The position numbers and the translations under genes were made by a program. Shown here piece after piece: positions 22,827-33,768 of a DNA stretch of 64,000 nucleotides. The stretch spans positions 1,466,501-1,530,500 of the forward strand of contig CP073213.1 of assembly GCA_020342235.1 (NCBI GenBank), in the 5' to 3' direction. This stretch comes from Saccharomycopsis phalli. Lineage: Eukaryota > Ascomycota > Saccharomycetes > Ascoideales > Saccharomycopsidaceae. Under the pieces are notes generated by a model. It saw only the letters and a list, made by a program, of their open reading frames with translations. It did not search any database and was not told the origin of the DNA. How positions within the stretch are numbered: position 1 is the first letter of the stretch; the number at the start of each line of letters is the position of its first letter.

Positions 22827-23337
22827 GTTGATATTTACCTGAAACATAATAGGGATGATTTTTGAATTTACACAACACTATTGTTATTTACTAAACAAAT
22901 AATGGGAGCAGCTGTTGTGATGAAACCACAACATGGGAGCTTACCTTGACAGAACAAGGGTGTTTACCCGTGTATGACACTAGCATATTTAGTGTCTCAT
23001 AATGATAAACTTGGGTCATACTACGTTCTAATTTATCATCCATCGAAAAGAACTGTACATGATTTCAATAAGAAGATAATAAGTTGTACAGTCAAAGACT
23101 ATAGAGAATCGACTTATACTATCTTTGGTGATTCTAAATGAATGGAATGACAAGACATGTCCAAAAATTATATTTATAGGTAATATGGAATTAAAATAAA
23201 GAATAAAATCACAACAGCAAATTCATGATTATAACCAGTAGAGCTATATACCACACTAGATGCGATACCTACTAATGAAAGTGTTACCCTCTCTTGGTAC
23301 GTACCACATTCTTTAATCTGGTAAACAATCTTCAGGA
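22827..23337. promoter_or_regulatory. Intergenic region upstream of ARP1
   Basis: 511 bp without a convincing reading frame. A perfect 7-bp stem with a 7-nt loop (GACACTA-GCATATT-TAGTGTC) lies at 22976-22996. No tRNA was seen, and no snoRNA box pair could be closed. Confidence 0.45.
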
Positions 23338-24573
23338 ATGGAATCAGAACCGTTGCTCTTAAACCAGCCTGTGGTTATAGATAATGTATGGATTACATTC
23401 AATTGTATTTGTATTGATACTTACAAGTTAGGGAAGCGGTATAGTAAAAGCGGGGTTTGCCGGAGAAGAACGGCCCAAATGTTTTGCACCATCAATGTAA
23501 GTGAGTAATTACTATTTGCACAAAATGGCTTTGACTAACGTTCTAGCATAGGGCGTCCCAAATATTCCAAGGTCATGGCAGGTGCCATTGAAGGAGAAAA
23601 TTTTGTGGGAAATGAGGCGCAAGAAAATCGGGGCTTCTTGAGATTAAAGTATCCTATTGAACATGGGGTAATCACAAACTGGGACGATATGGTTACCATT
23701 TGGCAATCGATTTTCAGTAATGATTTAAAAACTTCAGCAGAATCACATCCGGTACTATTGACGGAAGCTCCATTAAATCCAAAAAAGAACAGAGAGCACT
23801 GTGCTCAGATATTCTTTGAGACTTTCAACTGTCCTGCTTTGTATCTTTCCATCCAGGCGATCTTGGCGTTGTATGCTTCGGGGAAAACTACTGGTGTTGT
23901 TTTAGATTGTGGAGACGGCGTGTCGCATGTTGTTCCAGTGTACGAGGGATTCTCTTTGCCTAATGCGATTAGAAGAATTGATGTTGCTGGAAGAGATGTG
24001 ACTGAGCAGTTGCAACTTTTGTTGAGAAAATCAGGGTATCTATTACAGACATCAGCTGAGAAGGAGATTGTCAGAACTATCAAAGAAAAATTGTGCTATG
24101 TGTCTACTGATCCAAAGAGAGACGAGCTGAATTGGTTCGGCATAAGCGAATCAAAAAGTAGCCTGTTCAAACTACCTGATGGGAAAACAATTATTCTAGG
24201 CCCAGAGACTTTCCGAGCACCAGAAATATTATTCAAGCCCGAAATAATTGGCTCGGAGTTTGTAGGTGTTCATGACATGTTACTAGAGTCGATAAATCGA
24301 ATTGACTTGGACTTGCGAGAATCGTTGTACAAGAATATTGTGCTAAGTGGAGGCACTACTGTGACACGTGGGTTTGGTGATAGATTGATATCTGAATTGA
24401 AGAATAATTCTGCAAAGGGTACTAAGATCAAGATATACGCCCCACCAGAACGTAAGTACAGTACATGGATAGGAGGATCTATTTTGGCAGGGCTAAGCAC
24501 TTTTAAAAGAATGTGGATATCACATTCTGAATGGCAGGAAAATCCGGACATAGTACATACCAAGTGTCTATAA
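23338..24573 (+). CDS. ARP1: Actin-related protein 1 (centractin), three exons
   Basis: Three exons: 23338-23385, 23432-23496 and 23547-24573, giving 379 residues, the usual Arp1 length. Intron 1 is 46 nt (GTATGG...TTACAAG...TAG) and intron 2 is 50 nt (GTAAGT...GACTAAC...TAG). Splicing yields the conserved actin start VVIDNGSGIVKAGFAGEERP, then SIIGRPKYSKVMAG. The body has EHPVLLTEAPLNP-type sequence, GVVLDCGDGVSH, RIDVAGRDVT and YSTWIGGSILAGL. Similarity is closer to centractin than to conventional actin (for example HGVITNWDDM, FETFNCPALYLSIQA). Arp1 forms the short filament of dynactin. The alternative 3' site CATAG in intron 2 would break the frame, so TTCTAG is used. Confidence 0.93.
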
Positions 24574-24817
24574 ATTAAATTCATGTATACCTATACTGTA
24601 TGAGTGTGAATCAGTCACCTGCCTGGTAGCATCATATGTATATATATAACGTCACGTGTGCTCCTCCTGGCCAAAGTAATGACAACTGTAATATAAGCTA
24701 CAAGTCTTCAAAATATAACATTAACCCGTACCAAACCTATTCAAATATAATACTAAGCAAAGGAAGCGAAAGATAATAAAATACTTAATAAACCAATTAC
24801 TAATTATTTTAATATAA

Positions 24818-26067
<1,250 letters not shown>

Positions 26068-26234
26068 TTGTATTGACTCATTCGATTTTTATTCTGTTTT
26101 GTTATGATATAATGAACTGTGTACACTATTAATAAATAATCCGTTACTGCTTGTAGACATAAATTAATAATCACGTGATTTGATTTTAACATAATTGATG
26201 GGTAATTCAAGTGGCGTTTGATGAGAAGATTGTC

Positions 26235-28556
26235 ATGTCCAGCAAAAAAGTCGATGAACGCAGTCCTTTGATTCAAGGTAGTGCCCCTACATTGTCCAAG
26301 AATAATTCTAGAAGTCTATTATTGAGAATCCCCTCCTCAGGAAATGTGAATAGTCAGTCTCAACCGCACAAGAACCGACCATTACTATTTCACTCAAAGT
26401 CCGCAACTTCTGTAACCTCAGTTCAGAGTATTGGTGGTTCTGATACATATGATTCCTTTAGCATATCAAAGAATAAGTATACAAACGACACCACCTCTCA
26501 GTATGTGTCCTATTACTTTCCTATAATCAGCTGGTTGCCTGGTTATGACATAAAGCAGAACTTCCCTGGGGATCTCATTGCTGGCTTTTCACTTGCATCT
26601 TTCCAAATCCCACTAGCTATTTCCTTTGCCTGTTTGGCCCACGTCGATATCAAATGTGGACTAATTGCATTAATATTTAGTCCGTTGGTCTATTCCGTAT
26701 TTGGTTCCTGCAGGTTCCTCATCTCAGGACCAGAAGGTGCCATCTGTCTTGTCATTGGAAATTTAGTAGAGAATTTGACGTTAGAAAGCAATCCGGCGAT
26801 CACCGCCATTGAAATTGTCGGGGCTGTAACATTTGCTTCTGGGTTTATTCTATTACTAGGTGGTCTTTTCCGGTTTGGGTTTCTTGTGAATGTAGTCTCA
26901 AAGGGCCTTTTGAGTGGGTTTATATCCTCGATAGGTATCCTAATGATTGTGAATGAGCTATTAGTTCAACTAGGTCTTTCCCAGTATTTTGAAGAATTGC
27001 ATCAGTCTGATCCAAGCACCTTTGACAAGTTGTATTTCATTATATGCAACTTGGACTTGGTACATAATCTCACATTTAGGATCTCAGTGACAGCCTTTGG
27101 GGTGTTATTAGTGATTCGATATGGTAAAAAGTATCTTATAAACAAGAATATGAAAAAATTTGGTTGGCTAAACTTCTTTCCTGAAATTTTGCTAGTAATT
27201 ATTGTGTCAATTATTCTTAGCAACTATTATAAATGGAACAAATTAGGGGTTACAGTCGTGGGAAAATATCTTGGAAATGATAGTGACTATTCGGGTTCGT
27301 TTGAACTTCCATTCTTCCGGTTTAAATTGATCAAGAAGGTATTTTCTACTGCTTTTGTATGTGCAGTTGTTGGATTCTTTGAGTCCAATACGGCTACAAA
27401 AGCATTGGAGAACCAGTTGAATATTAATTATTCATCAAATAGAGAACTAGTCGCCTTGGGAGTCATTAATATATTTGGTTCGTTGTTCCCTATAATACCT
27501 TCATTTGGTGGTTATGGACGATCCAAAATAAATTCGCTAACTGCCAAGACTCAATTGTCTGGTATAATTCTATCAGTCATCACATTCGTCTTTTATATTT
27601 TCTTCTTGGATGTGTTCTACTATCTTCCAGAATGCATTTTAGCATCTGTTGTTTCAATTGTGGCGGTTTCATTGATAGAAGAGTCCCCTGAGACTTTGAA
27701 ATTCTATTGGAAAGTGGGTGGTTTGGATGAAATAGCCGTGTTTATGGTTATTGTTTTGGCTACTGTCTTTTGGTCACCTGAGGTTGGTATATCTGTTGGT
27801 ATTGGGATGTCGTTGATAAAAATTGTCAAGTTTTCAACAAGAACCAAGATTCAGATATTGGGCAGGGTTCCTAGAACCAATGTGTTTAGGAATGCTGACG
27901 AACTTATAGAAGAGTCGTTTGAAGGTCTTAAGCATAGGCATTCTGGGCATGGTGACCTTGAGGATAACCTAGAAGTGTCGAATCAACTAGAAATTATTGA
28001 AAACTGTCTAGTGGTGAAAATTACTGAGCCCTTGATATTTGCCAACTCCAATGAGCTCAAATTGAGATTGAACAGAATTGAGAAATATGGGTCACTAAAT
28101 GTCCATCCATCACAGCCGCCATTAGACAATACGGTCAAGTATATTATAATCGATTGCAAGAGCATGACTAATTTGGATTCGTCTGCTGCTCTTACGTTGT
28201 ATGAAATTGTTTTGAATTACTACAAGCACGATTTTATTATTTTATTCACACGGATACCTTTTGACTTAAAGTTGAGGAAAATCTTTGTTACCAGTGGGAT
28301 AACAAAGTTGGTGAAGAAGGCGCTTGAGAAACATGGTGGCATTTTTGACCGGTTGTCATCTAGTGATGAAATTGATTCTTCGGGGATTCATGACTTCAGC
28401 AATAGCTCCAGTAAAAATAGCAGCAGCGGCAATTTGGATTCGATGAACTATTCGATTGGCTTGGGTGATGGTTTTTGCACAAGTATAGATGATGCATTGA
28501 GGTTGGTAAATAAATGTAAAGGTAAAATAGGTACGCCCTTTAACAGGACCTTATGA
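26235..28556 (+). CDS. SulP/SLC26-family anion transporter with STAS domain (YPR003C type)
   Basis: 773 residues from the ATG at 26235; the frame opens earlier only with a GTG at 26211. A Ser-rich cytosolic N-terminus of about 95 residues is followed by 10-12 membrane spans with the SulP signatures WLPGYDIKQNFPGDLIAGFSLASFQIPLAISFACLA and GSCRFLISGPEGAICLVIG. A STAS domain lies at about 590-710 (IIIDCKSMTNLDSSAALTLYEIV). Family members carry sulfate or other anions. This subfamily in yeasts is uncharacterised or vacuolar, so the substrate is unknown. A short upstream frame of seven codons (26198-26221) precedes the start. The stop codon opens a tandem repeat. Confidence 0.85.
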   Translation: MSSKKVDERSPLIQGSAPTLSKNNSRSLLLRIPSSGNVNSQSQPHKNRPLLFHSKSATSVTSVQSIGGSDTYDSFSISKNKYTNDTTSQYVSYYFPIISWLPGYDIKQNFPGDLIAGFSLASFQIPLAISFACLAHVDIKCGLIALIFSPLVYSVFGSCRFLISGPEGAICLVIGNLVENLTLESNPAITAIEIVGAVTFASGFILLLGGLFRFGFLVNVVSKGLLSGFISSIGILMIVNELLVQLGLSQYFEELHQSDPSTFDKLYFIICNLDLVHNLTFRISVTAFGVLLVIRYGKKYLINKNMKKFGWLNFFPEILLVIIVSIILSNYYKWNKLGVTVVGKYLGNDSDYSGSFELPFFRFKLIKKVFSTAFVCAVVGFFESNTATKALENQLNINYSSNRELVALGVINIFGSLFPIIPSFGGYGRSKINSLTAKTQLSGIILSVITFVFYIFFLDVFYYLPECILASVVSIVAVSLIEESPETLKFYWKVGGLDEIAVFMVIVLATVFWSPEVGISVGIGMSLIKIVKFSTRTKIQILGRVPRTNVFRNADELIEESFEGLKHRHSGHGDLEDNLEVSNQLEIIENCLVVKITEPLIFANSNELKLRLNRIEKYGSLNVHPSQPPLDNTVKYIIIDCKSMTNLDSSAALTLYEIVLNYYKHDFIILFTRIPFDLKLRKIFVTSGITKLVKKALEKHGGIFDRLSSSDEIDSSGIHDFSNSSSKNSSSGNLDSMNYSIGLGDGFCTSIDDALRLVNKCKGKIGTPFNRTL

Positions 28557-28797
28557 TTAATGATGATGGCTTTTGTTAAGAGACGTAAATTATCAGAACT
28601 TATGATTAATGAAAATAGCTTTTTGTTAAAAAACATATATTATCAAAACTTATGATTGATGAAAATGGCTTTTTTTAAAAAGCGTAAATTATCAGGAGCT
28701 TATGGTTAACAACGGCTTTTTAAAAAAACGTAAATTATCAGAACTTATGATTAGTGACAACGGCTTTTTATTAAAAAACGTAAACAACATCAGAAAC
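28550..28797 (+). repeat. Five-copy ~50-bp tandem repeat starting at the SulP gene stop codon
   Basis: Units start at 28550, 28599, 28649, 28699 and 28744, each with CTTATGATTAATGA followed by GGCTTTTT, an A-run, CGTAAATTATCAG. The first unit begins with the last codons and stop of the transporter gene (ACC TTA TGA). The preceding coding bases TAACAGGACC resemble the TATCAGAA that ends each unit. Later copies diverge by substitutions and small deletions. The array fills the gap to the 3' end of DUR3. Confidence 0.9.
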
Positions 28798-28825
28798 AAC
28801 TAATTAAAGAATAGACAAGCAAAAA

Positions 28826-30931
28826 TCATTCCTCAGCTTTGTCTTCGCTATGAATCTTTGCAGAGACTTGCGACTGAACAACGTGCAATTCCTCGGGATG
28901 AGACTCGTGATAGGCTCTAAGCTTGTAACTTTGTCCTGTTGCGTCCCAGTACATTCCCTTTAGAGAAAAGAGAATGCCTCTCCAGCCTTCATAGAGCGGG
29001 TAGATTCCCACCACAAATCCAGTGAAGAAGATCCAGATGAAGCCAACGACGATCCAGCCGGTAAAGAACTTCTGGGAAAAGATATAGTTAGTACCGTACA
29101 TTGGCATAGGCCACATGATGAGCAAGGCAAAGGTTAAGAATAAGCAAATAAAACCGGCAATCTTTGAAGCTCTTCTGAGCTGCTCAGACTCGGCGGCCAA
29201 GACTGTGGCACGCTGATTTTCGGCCAATTGATTGGCAAATGTGGTTACCGGCTCGATTTCCTGGTCGTCGGCCTTCTTTTCCTGGTCGTTCTCGTCGTTG
29301 GCGTATTCCAAAGCCTCCATGATTTCGTCGGCCTCGTCGACCCTTTGGATATTCTTCAAGATCTCCCAGTCAAAGTTCTGCGGCTTGAAAGCAAACGTAA
29401 AGAGTGGGATGAATACCAATGGGGACAACAAAGCCACAATGTTACCAATCAACATGGGGTTGTCGGCAAAAGTGTTGGCGTATGTAATGGAGCCTTCAAG
29501 AGCCTTTGTGGATCCCAACCAGGATGAAATGGCGCAGATCATGCCTAAAATAGGAGACCAGATGGCGGCCTGGACGTTTTGCTTTGACGATAGCATTGTT
29601 GCCGCACAAGGGCCGACAGCAGCACTGATGATGACGCCCATGAGTTCGTACAAGTATCCCATGGAAACCCCAGCGTAGAACAAACCGGTGGAGAATGCCG
29701 CCATGGCTATGGCAAAGGCAATCACTGTGCAGTGGGAGGTCCAGATCAAGGTCTTTCCAGATGCCTTTGGGTTGATGTACTCGCGGTAAATGTCGTAGGT
29801 GAAGATGGAAGAAACCGCGATCAATTCCGCGGACATGGCAGAAGTGACGGCCATGAAGATTATCACGAGGGTTGCAGCCGCACCGCCTTTCCCCATGAGA
29901 GCTACGGCGGCGTTTGGAAGGACCAAACCGGCTGAGACCTGGTCGGGGGTGAGTCTGTTTGGGAACGTTGGAAACGACGGGTCGTCTTCCAAGGCCAAAC
30001 ATACCAAGCCCATGGTGGTGGATGTGAACCAAGGAAGCGCAAACCAGGCCAAGCCACCCAAGACGTAGCCTGGTAACGCTGATGCTGGTGAGGACGCGAT
30101 GGCCTTGTTCCAGTAGCCGTTATCCAAGAACACGGTACCAAAGTTTCCGACGATGTTGATGACAAAGAAGATTCCCCCGGACCTTGAGTGCATGGTCAAG
30201 TAGGATCCGTCAGAGTTTCCAGCAACTGGGGTCTCCAAAGCTCTCAGGGAGACTAGTTCCCATACTTTGGCTGGCGAGCCCAATTTTTCGCTGACGGCAA
30301 AGGCATTGAATGCAAATGTCATGACAATGACCACAATAATCACGGTGTGGATATAGTCGGTAAGAAACGTGGCCTTGATCCCACCAAACAATGTGTAGAT
30401 AGTGACACCCAAGGGAAGCAAGAAACACGCAGCTGGAGTCGGCATGCCGGTCAAGTCGGTGATCACAGCCGAGCCTCCAGTAAGCAACATGGAAGTAACT
30501 AGAACATTTGTGGCAATGGCAAAGAACATGTACACTCCATGAGCGGTCTTGCCGTAGCGCATCTTGACAATCTCCAAGTAAGTGTGCGCCTCTGGAGCCA
30601 ACTGCTTGGCCTTGATGGCAAGAAAGGCAAACAAGATGATCTGCACCGTGGCCCCGGCCGCGTAGTAGTAAGGTCCTGATATTCCGTTTTTGTATGCCTG
30701 GGAACTGGACTGGAGAAGTGTGGCAGCCCAGCACCATGAGGAGACTACGGCAGCAGACACCAATCCGGTTTTCACGCTTCTTCCGGCGGTGGCAAACTCT
30801 TCAGCTGTGATGATTTCGCGCTGGTATCGTCGTAAGATAAGCGTGGTAGCGATCATGCCCACGGAAAAGGCCAAACCGACGCCAACCACAACACCGTAGC
30901 CTACACCTTGGGAAAGAGGAGGTTCAATCAT
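28826..30931 (-). CDS. DUR3: Plasma-membrane urea/polyamine transporter Dur3
   Basis: 701 residues from the ATG at 30931 (MIEPPLSQGVGYGVV), which aligns with the PPLPQGAGY start of yeast Dur3. An in-frame ATG at 30973 would add 14 residues. It is a member of the sodium:solute symporter superfamily with about 15 spans: FATAGRSVKTGLVSAAVVSSWCWAATLLQSS, TGMPTPAACFLLP, GNFGTVFLDNGYWNKAIASSP and SAMSAELIAVSSIFTYDIYREYI. Dur3 imports urea and, in yeasts, polyamines, and is induced when preferred nitrogen is scarce. The upstream region has GATAAG sites expected for Gln3/Gat1 control. Confidence 0.95.
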   Translation of the reverse strand: MIEPPLSQGVGYGVVVGVGLAFSVGMIATTLILRRYQREIITAEEFATAGRSVKTGLVSAAVVSSWCWAATLLQSSSQAYKNGISGPYYYAAGATVQIILFAFLAIKAKQLAPEAHTYLEIVKMRYGKTAHGVYMFFAIATNVLVTSMLLTGGSAVITDLTGMPTPAACFLLPLGVTIYTLFGGIKATFLTDYIHTVIIVVIVMTFAFNAFAVSEKLGSPAKVWELVSLRALETPVAGNSDGSYLTMHSRSGGIFFVINIVGNFGTVFLDNGYWNKAIASSPASALPGYVLGGLAWFALPWFTSTTMGLVCLALEDDPSFPTFPNRLTPDQVSAGLVLPNAAVALMGKGGAAATLVIIFMAVTSAMSAELIAVSSIFTYDIYREYINPKASGKTLIWTSHCTVIAFAIAMAAFSTGLFYAGVSMGYLYELMGVIISAAVGPCAATMLSSKQNVQAAIWSPILGMICAISSWLGSTKALEGSITYANTFADNPMLIGNIVALLSPLVFIPLFTFAFKPQNFDWEILKNIQRVDEADEIMEALEYANDENDQEKKADDQEIEPVTTFANQLAENQRATVLAAESEQLRRASKIAGFICLFLTFALLIMWPMPMYGTNYIFSQKFFTGWIVVGFIWIFFTGFVVGIYPLYEGWRGILFSLKGMYWDATGQSYKLRAYHESHPEELHVVQSQVSAKIHSEDKAEE

Positions 30932-31319
30932 AGTAGAGAAAAAATGTAGAATTACAAAGAAACCGGCTCTCATTTATACTATCCACGATTGTGCAATCAA
31001 GCACAATCCACCATTATCAATCGGTCCAGGATCGCTTATCATGATAATAAATGAAACAGGGGGTGTATCGGCCCCTTGTTACCGAAACCAGCAAGAGCCA
31101 AGTAGCTAGTTCTGGTAGGGTAATGGGACATTTTCTTCGGCGAAACCTGTTATCTGCGATACCTGCATATAGATAAGCACATTGCAGACGGCTGATTAGC
31201 ATTCAGGTTTGCTTCGCTACAATACCTCGATATGATTGGCTGTGATAGCGAGCAATCAATACGGCTGATCATATGCACATAGATTTATTGATAGATGTCT
31301 GATAAGGGATAATCATACA
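30932..31319 (-). promoter_or_regulatory. DUR3 promoter with GATA-factor sites
   Basis: 388 bp upstream of DUR3. GATAAG is present at 31172-31177 and 31301-31306, and in reverse (CTTATC) at 31035-31040. GATA, GATT and TATC variants lie nearby. GATAAG is the known target of the nitrogen-catabolite GATA factors that control DUR genes. Confidence 0.65.
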
Positions 31320-32834
31320 TCACGAAACCGCAGGCTGCGGGGTCCCTGCCATATTGAGACCGGTTTCGGGCCTGAAAATTTCAATCAAGCCTTTGGCGGT
31401 CTTGGAAAGTAGCGACATCTCACTTCTCAATGAGTAGATATCGGGGAAGTCATTCATAAGCCGCTTGCAGCACTCTAGGATCTTGATAACCTTGGATATA
31501 AAACTGTCAATATCTGCCAAGAACACCCTCTTGTACTTTTCCTGCTCAATCACAAAGGCCTTATACTCCTCCTCAGAGTTGAACTTGCCGCTTGTAAGCG
31601 ATGCTAGCGTCGAATTGAGCTTCCTCGACACATCGGTCACCGTTGAACAGGTGTGAAGTAGATCCTCCACTAGTGACTGGTTGCGTGGTGTCACATGTGC
31701 CTGCGACTCCGACTTGCTCAAAGTCTCGGTTATTAGCCATGAAACTCGTTGCACCGAGTTCACTGCGCTCTGCGAACTGGCATACAACTTTTCGTCCTTT
31801 GGATCAATGACACTGATTCGAGCACCAGCTAGGTTCGTATCCTTGCTCGAAAGGTTCCCCACATCGGTCTTGTGCTTCCCCGTCGGCTTCTTTAAGCCCT
31901 TTGATTTGCTTGGTACAAAGATCGTCCACGCATTGTATAACTCATTGTGAGTTCCAAACATTGACAATAGTAGCATACGAATAAAACATACATCCGCCTT
32001 CTCAACAAAGGGCTGGATCTTCTCTGTCACAAACATAGTTATATCCTTAAACATCGTGATGTTTTTCAGGATTATTTTCGCCACAAGTTCCCGGCATCTC
32101 GTGGTATCTTCCCGGTCCTCAGCAGTCTCAAGAACCTCCACCAAGTTATTAATCTGCTTTTTAGCCGACACTAGCATTTTCGACATTTGCTCTTGGATGC
32201 TCTTGTCGTTGTTTCCTACAATATTGAACCGCTTCAACCCAGAGTACACCTCGCTAAAGGCAAACAAAAGCTTTCGGGCCACCTCCGTGAGCCGAAATTT
32301 CAGTCGAGGACTGGCCTTCTTTTCTGGAAGACTAGAAAGCCGTCTAAAATACGCATTGGAGCGCTCGTCGTTCACATCGTTGGAGTTGGTACCGGCACTT
32401 ACCGGACTGGATCCCGAATTATGATACCCTGCACCCTTTGTTCCTGAGGGCCATCCCACGGTGTTTGACCTTATTCTACGAATACTCAATTGTTTCATAC
32501 CTTCTTCCGAATCGCTCTGGTAGACATTATGTCTAATGCTTGTGGCATTTGGCAATTGTTCGTTGGAATCATTATCTTTAAACATGGACTTTTTCTCCAC
32601 CAAGCTGGTGGTGGACAGTACACTGATAATTCCTGTATTCACCAAGGACGTAGTCGATTTTGTAGTTTTAAGTTCATTCCGAGACTGGCTGGCGTTTGGG
32701 TCGTTCCCTTCTTTGGGATACACTCTTCTTTTCATTGATCGTGGAGGAACGCCATCTAGACTACTGGGCAAGTCATTTATATTAGACGTCGATGAGCTTT
32801 TATTTTTCTCCAAGCGTCGTATTGTTGAACTCAT
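31320..32834 (-). CDS. Sog2-domain (RAM pathway-like) protein, copy A
   Basis: 504 residues with an ATG at 32834. The first 160 are Ser/Asn/Arg-rich. Then comes SNAYFRRLSSLPEKK, the motif I associate with the C-terminal Sog2 domain of the fungal RAM (Cbk1/Mob2) network. A helical region follows to the C-terminus (RKLLFAFSEVYSGLKRFNIV, KKQINNLVEVLETAED, LLLSMFGTHNELYNAWTIF). The leucine-rich repeats of full Sog2 are absent. It is clearly paralogous to the gene at 33769-35295, about half identical in the core, with ARO7 lying between on the other strand. The family assignment is from motif memory. Confidence 0.6.
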   Translation of the reverse strand: MSSTIRRLEKNKSSSTSNINDLPSSLDGVPPRSMKRRVYPKEGNDPNASQSRNELKTTKSTTSLVNTGIISVLSTTSLVEKKSMFKDNDSNEQLPNATSIRHNVYQSDSEEGMKQLSIRRIRSNTVGWPSGTKGAGYHNSGSSPVSAGTNSNDVNDERSNAYFRRLSSLPEKKASPRLKFRLTEVARKLLFAFSEVYSGLKRFNIVGNNDKSIQEQMSKMLVSAKKQINNLVEVLETAEDREDTTRCRELVAKIILKNITMFKDITMFVTEKIQPFVEKADVCFIRMLLLSMFGTHNELYNAWTIFVPSKSKGLKKPTGKHKTDVGNLSSKDTNLAGARISVIDPKDEKLYASSQSAVNSVQRVSWLITETLSKSESQAHVTPRNQSLVEDLLHTCSTVTDVSRKLNSTLASLTSGKFNSEEEYKAFVIEQEKYKRVFLADIDSFISKVIKILECCKRLMNDFPDIYSLRSEMSLLSKTAKGLIEIFRPETGLNMAGTPQPAVS

Positions 32835-32952
32835 GAAATTTTATTTTAACTTTCTGTATTGCCATTGACCGTTATCATACCGTTCATTACCCGGCTAATT
32901 GTCGTGACTCACGTAGATGCATTTGTTCTGACACTCCTGTCCCACACGCAAG

Positions 32953-33729
32953 ATGGATTTTATGAAGCCAAAGACCGTTCTTGATTTGAATAATATCAGG
33001 GCTGCTCTTATCAGATTGGAGGACACTATTATTTTTAATTTCATTGAACGATCTCAATTCTACTCCACACCGTCAGTCTATGAAATTGGCAAGTACAATA
33101 TTCCAGACTTTGAAGGGTCATTTGTGGACTTTATGTTGCTACAAAGAGAGAAGACAGACTCTCAATTGAGAAGATTCAAGGCACCAGATGAGTTCCCTTT
33201 TTATCCTGACAGGTTGTTGGAGCCAATTTTGCCTCCTATTAAGTATCCAAAGGTCTTGGCGTCATACTCCAAGGACATCAATGTGAATGAGGAGATCAAA
33301 GACTATTACGTTAAGCACATTGTTCCAAGTATAAGTGTTGGTGAAGGTGAGCAACCAGAGAACTTGGGTAGCTGCACTTGTTCGGACATTGACTGTCTAC
33401 AATCCTTGAGTCGGCGGATCCATTTTGGCCAATTTGTGGCTGAGACAAAGTTTCTTAGTGACCGAGAGCGATACACGAAGTTGATCAAAGCTAGGGATGT
33501 AGAAGGAATAAGTGCTTTGATTACCAATAAAGCGGTGGAAGAAAAGATCTTGCAGCGGTTGTATGAGAAGGCCAAGGCATATGGGACGGACCCATTGCTT
33601 AAAACCACGCAGAACAAGCAAAGTAAAGTAAGGCCAGAGATCTTGGTTAAGATTTACCAGGATTGGATTATTCCATTGACCAAGAAGGTGGAGGTTGACT
33701 ATTTGCTACGGAGATTAGAAGAAGACTAG
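32953..33729 (+). CDS. ARO7: Chorismate mutase
   Basis: 258 residues with an ATG at 32953. It aligns along its whole length with yeast Aro7: MDFMKPKTVLDLNNIRAALIRLEDTIIF, FIERSQFYSTPSVYE, LQSLSRRIHFGQFVAETKFLSD, KDVEGISALITNKAVEEKIL-type sequence, and the end VEVDYLLRRLEED. The enzyme converts chorismate to prephenate, committing to Phe and Tyr. AroQ-fold catalytic Arg and Lys are in the RRIHFGQFVAETK helix. In yeast the enzyme is inhibited by Tyr and activated by Trp. It sits between two Sog2-domain paralogues; the 3' end is 39 bp from copy B. Confidence 0.97.
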   Translation: MDFMKPKTVLDLNNIRAALIRLEDTIIFNFIERSQFYSTPSVYEIGKYNIPDFEGSFVDFMLLQREKTDSQLRRFKAPDEFPFYPDRLLEPILPPIKYPKVLASYSKDINVNEEIKDYYVKHIVPSISVGEGEQPENLGSCTCSDIDCLQSLSRRIHFGQFVAETKFLSDRERYTKLIKARDVEGISALITNKAVEEKILQRLYEKAKAYGTDPLLKTTQNKQSKVRPEILVKIYQDWIIPLTKKVEVDYLLRRLEED

Positions 33730-33768
33730 AGTATATATGTTACAATACTAGGTACTATATAAATTTTA

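Noticed and set aside
22917-22923. snoRNA C-box-like GTGATGA
   Set aside because: No D box (CTGA) and no guide arrangement could be found within a plausible distance.
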